From: an uncultured Pelagibacteraceae bacterium
GTDB lineage: Bacteria > Pseudomonadota > Alphaproteobacteria > Pelagibacterales > Pelagibacteraceae
Direction: 5' to 3'
Length of the DNA: 54,006 bases
Assembly: GCA_902522915.1 (NCBI GenBank)
Contig: CABYXQ010000003.1
Coordinates: 1-54,006, forward strand
Shown here: positions 53,352 through 54,006 of the stretch, one piece after another
Position numbering within the stretch: position 1 is the first letter of the stretch
Layout: each line of letters opens with the position of its first letter
Made by a program: the position numbers and the translations under genes
Notes under the pieces: model-generated
Seen by the model: only the letters and a program-made list of their open reading frames with translations
What the model was told of the DNA's origin: nothing
Database searches by the model: none

Positions 53352-54006
53352 AATCTATAAGATGAGTTTTTTCCAAACATTGAATTAAGTAGTCCAAGAA
53401 ATCTATATAAATGTTTTGTAAAATTATACTTATTAAAAATCATTGCAAAAAAAATTATTTTTAAAAAACTTTTAATCAAACTTCCAGAAAATAATTTAAA
53501 AGCATATACATAACTGTAATTTTTCTTATAGTAATAAAAAGATGACCACATTAGATGCCAATTTCTTAATTTTAAATAAGCGTATTCATTTCCTGGCTCT
53601 GTAGCAAAAGATCCTTTTTCACCATAATGATCGATAATTAGATCTTGGCTACTAAATACCAAACCTCTATTAAGCTTTATTCTTTTACAAAAATCTGTCT
53701 CCTCATAAAATAAAAAATAATTTTCATCAAAGAGTTTTTTGCTACTAAATTTATTAAGATCAATTAGCATTGAACATCCCACAACCCAGTCTACCTCTTG
53801 AAGATTTTTTTTATTAATAGGAATTATTGGATTAAATTGTTTTTGTTCAAATAAACCATATGCAGGTTTATTCATTTTATTTTTTTCATATTGAGATCCT
53901 ATAACATGGAAGTCAAAGTCCTCATTTAAGTAGCTTTGGATTTTTGTAAAATAATCATTTAAACAAACTAAATCTGGATTTAAAATTAAAACATATCTAG
54001 TATTTA
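53348..54006 (-). CDS. glycosyltransferase family 2, N-terminus cut by window edge
   Basis: The frame stays open past the ATG given at 53875 to the end of the window, and the added part reads RYVLILNPDLVCLNDYF, a classic GT2 (rhamnosyltransferase/WbbL-like) segment. So 53875 is internal and the gene starts outside. The visible part also has VDWVVGCSMLIDL and NYFLFYEETDFCKRIK, the acceptor-site region. The last 60 residues are hydrophobic/basic, perhaps membrane-associated. It is probably a sugar transferase for a surface polysaccharide. Confidence 0.85.
   Translation of the reverse strand, partial: NTRYVLILNPDLVCLNDYFTKIQSYLNEDFDFHVIGSQYEKNKMNKPAYGLFEQKQFNPIIPINKKNLQEVDWVVGCSMLIDLNKFSSKKLFDENYFLFYEETDFCKRIKLNRGLVFSSQDLIIDHYGEKGSFATEPGNEYAYLKLRNWHLMWSSFYYYKKNYSYVYAFKLFSGSLIKSFLKIIFFAMIFNKYNFTKHLYRFLGLLNSMFGKNSSYRL

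Noticed and set aside
1-54006. tRNA, rRNA, CRISPR, insertion sequences, prophage or attachment sites
   Set aside because: No spacer exceeds about 160 bp, and none shows a tRNA T-arm, direct repeats, transposase or integrase motif.

Overview
The window looks like a piece of a streamlined, AT-rich marine alphaproteobacterium of the SAR11 clade (Pelagibacterales, 'Candidatus Pelagibacter'-like). This is inferred from very low GC, short spacers (no gap above about 160 bp once one truncated gene call is corrected), many start/stop overlaps, and the gene families present. I see no rRNA, tRNA, CRISPR array, insertion sequence, integrase or phage gene. Apart from the two genes cut by the window edges, nearly every base lies in a recognisable housekeeping or metabolic gene.

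Layout. (1) 1-402: C-terminal end of a TPR/GT9-like glycosyltransferase. (2) 442-5931, minus strand: cinA-like gene, gamma-glutamylcyclotransferase-like gene, GT17 glycosyltransferase, 3-hydroxyisobutyrate-dehydrogenase-like gene, a small membrane protein and a PQQ dehydrogenase. (3) 5952-13169, plus: sfsA, map, then purB-purC-purS-purQ-purL and the Fe-S pair bolA-grxD, tightly packed like one operon. (4) 13172-22797, minus: glmU acetyltransferase half, glmS, class II DAHP synthase, nadE, cysS, cimA, trmJ, rpsD and a methyltransferase. (5) 22867-27127, plus: gph and the methylcitrate-cycle set prpD-prpB-prpC. (6) 27134-31068, minus: nrdA-nrdB, a DUF1289 protein and a methyltransferase. Upstream of nrdA lies a good promoter overlapped by an NrdR-box-like site. 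(7) 31226-43577, mixed short units: phosphomannomutase, HIT protein, DUF2061, TauE/SafE, dusA, rpoZ, MFS, a second 3-HIBADH-family gene, PPOX, gamma carbonic anhydrase, a thioredoxin-fold protein, GT4, GT9, DUF6165 and PhyH. (8) 43583-47581, minus: class II aldolase, a fused speD-speE, a polar amino acid binding protein and two permeases. (9) 47636-52647: trpB2, DUF1015, mtnA, mtnP, apt. (10) 52656-54006: FkbM methyltransferase and a GT2 glycosyltransferase running off the right edge.

How the genes work together. The most interesting reading covers 45.9-52.6 kb. The SpeD-SpeE fusion should release 5'-methylthioadenosine (MTA). MtnP cleaves MTA to adenine and methylthioribose-1-phosphate, Apt recovers the adenine as AMP, and MtnA isomerises the sugar phosphate. 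A fuculose-phosphate-aldolase-like enzyme next to speDE could split the product to DHAP and an aldehyde. That would be a compact DHAP-shunt type of MTA salvage coupled to polyamine synthesis, instead of the full methionine salvage cycle. This is inference from gene content.

Other points for a second look: a GlmU lacking its uridyltransferase half; a methyltransferase with no ATG/GTG/TTG start after rpsD; promoters whose -10 box sits only about 6-13 bp from the start codon (sfsA, rpsD, nrdA, possibly rpoZ), suggesting leaderless mRNAs; a long acidic tail on RpoZ; and a ribonucleotide reductase with no visible ATP cone.
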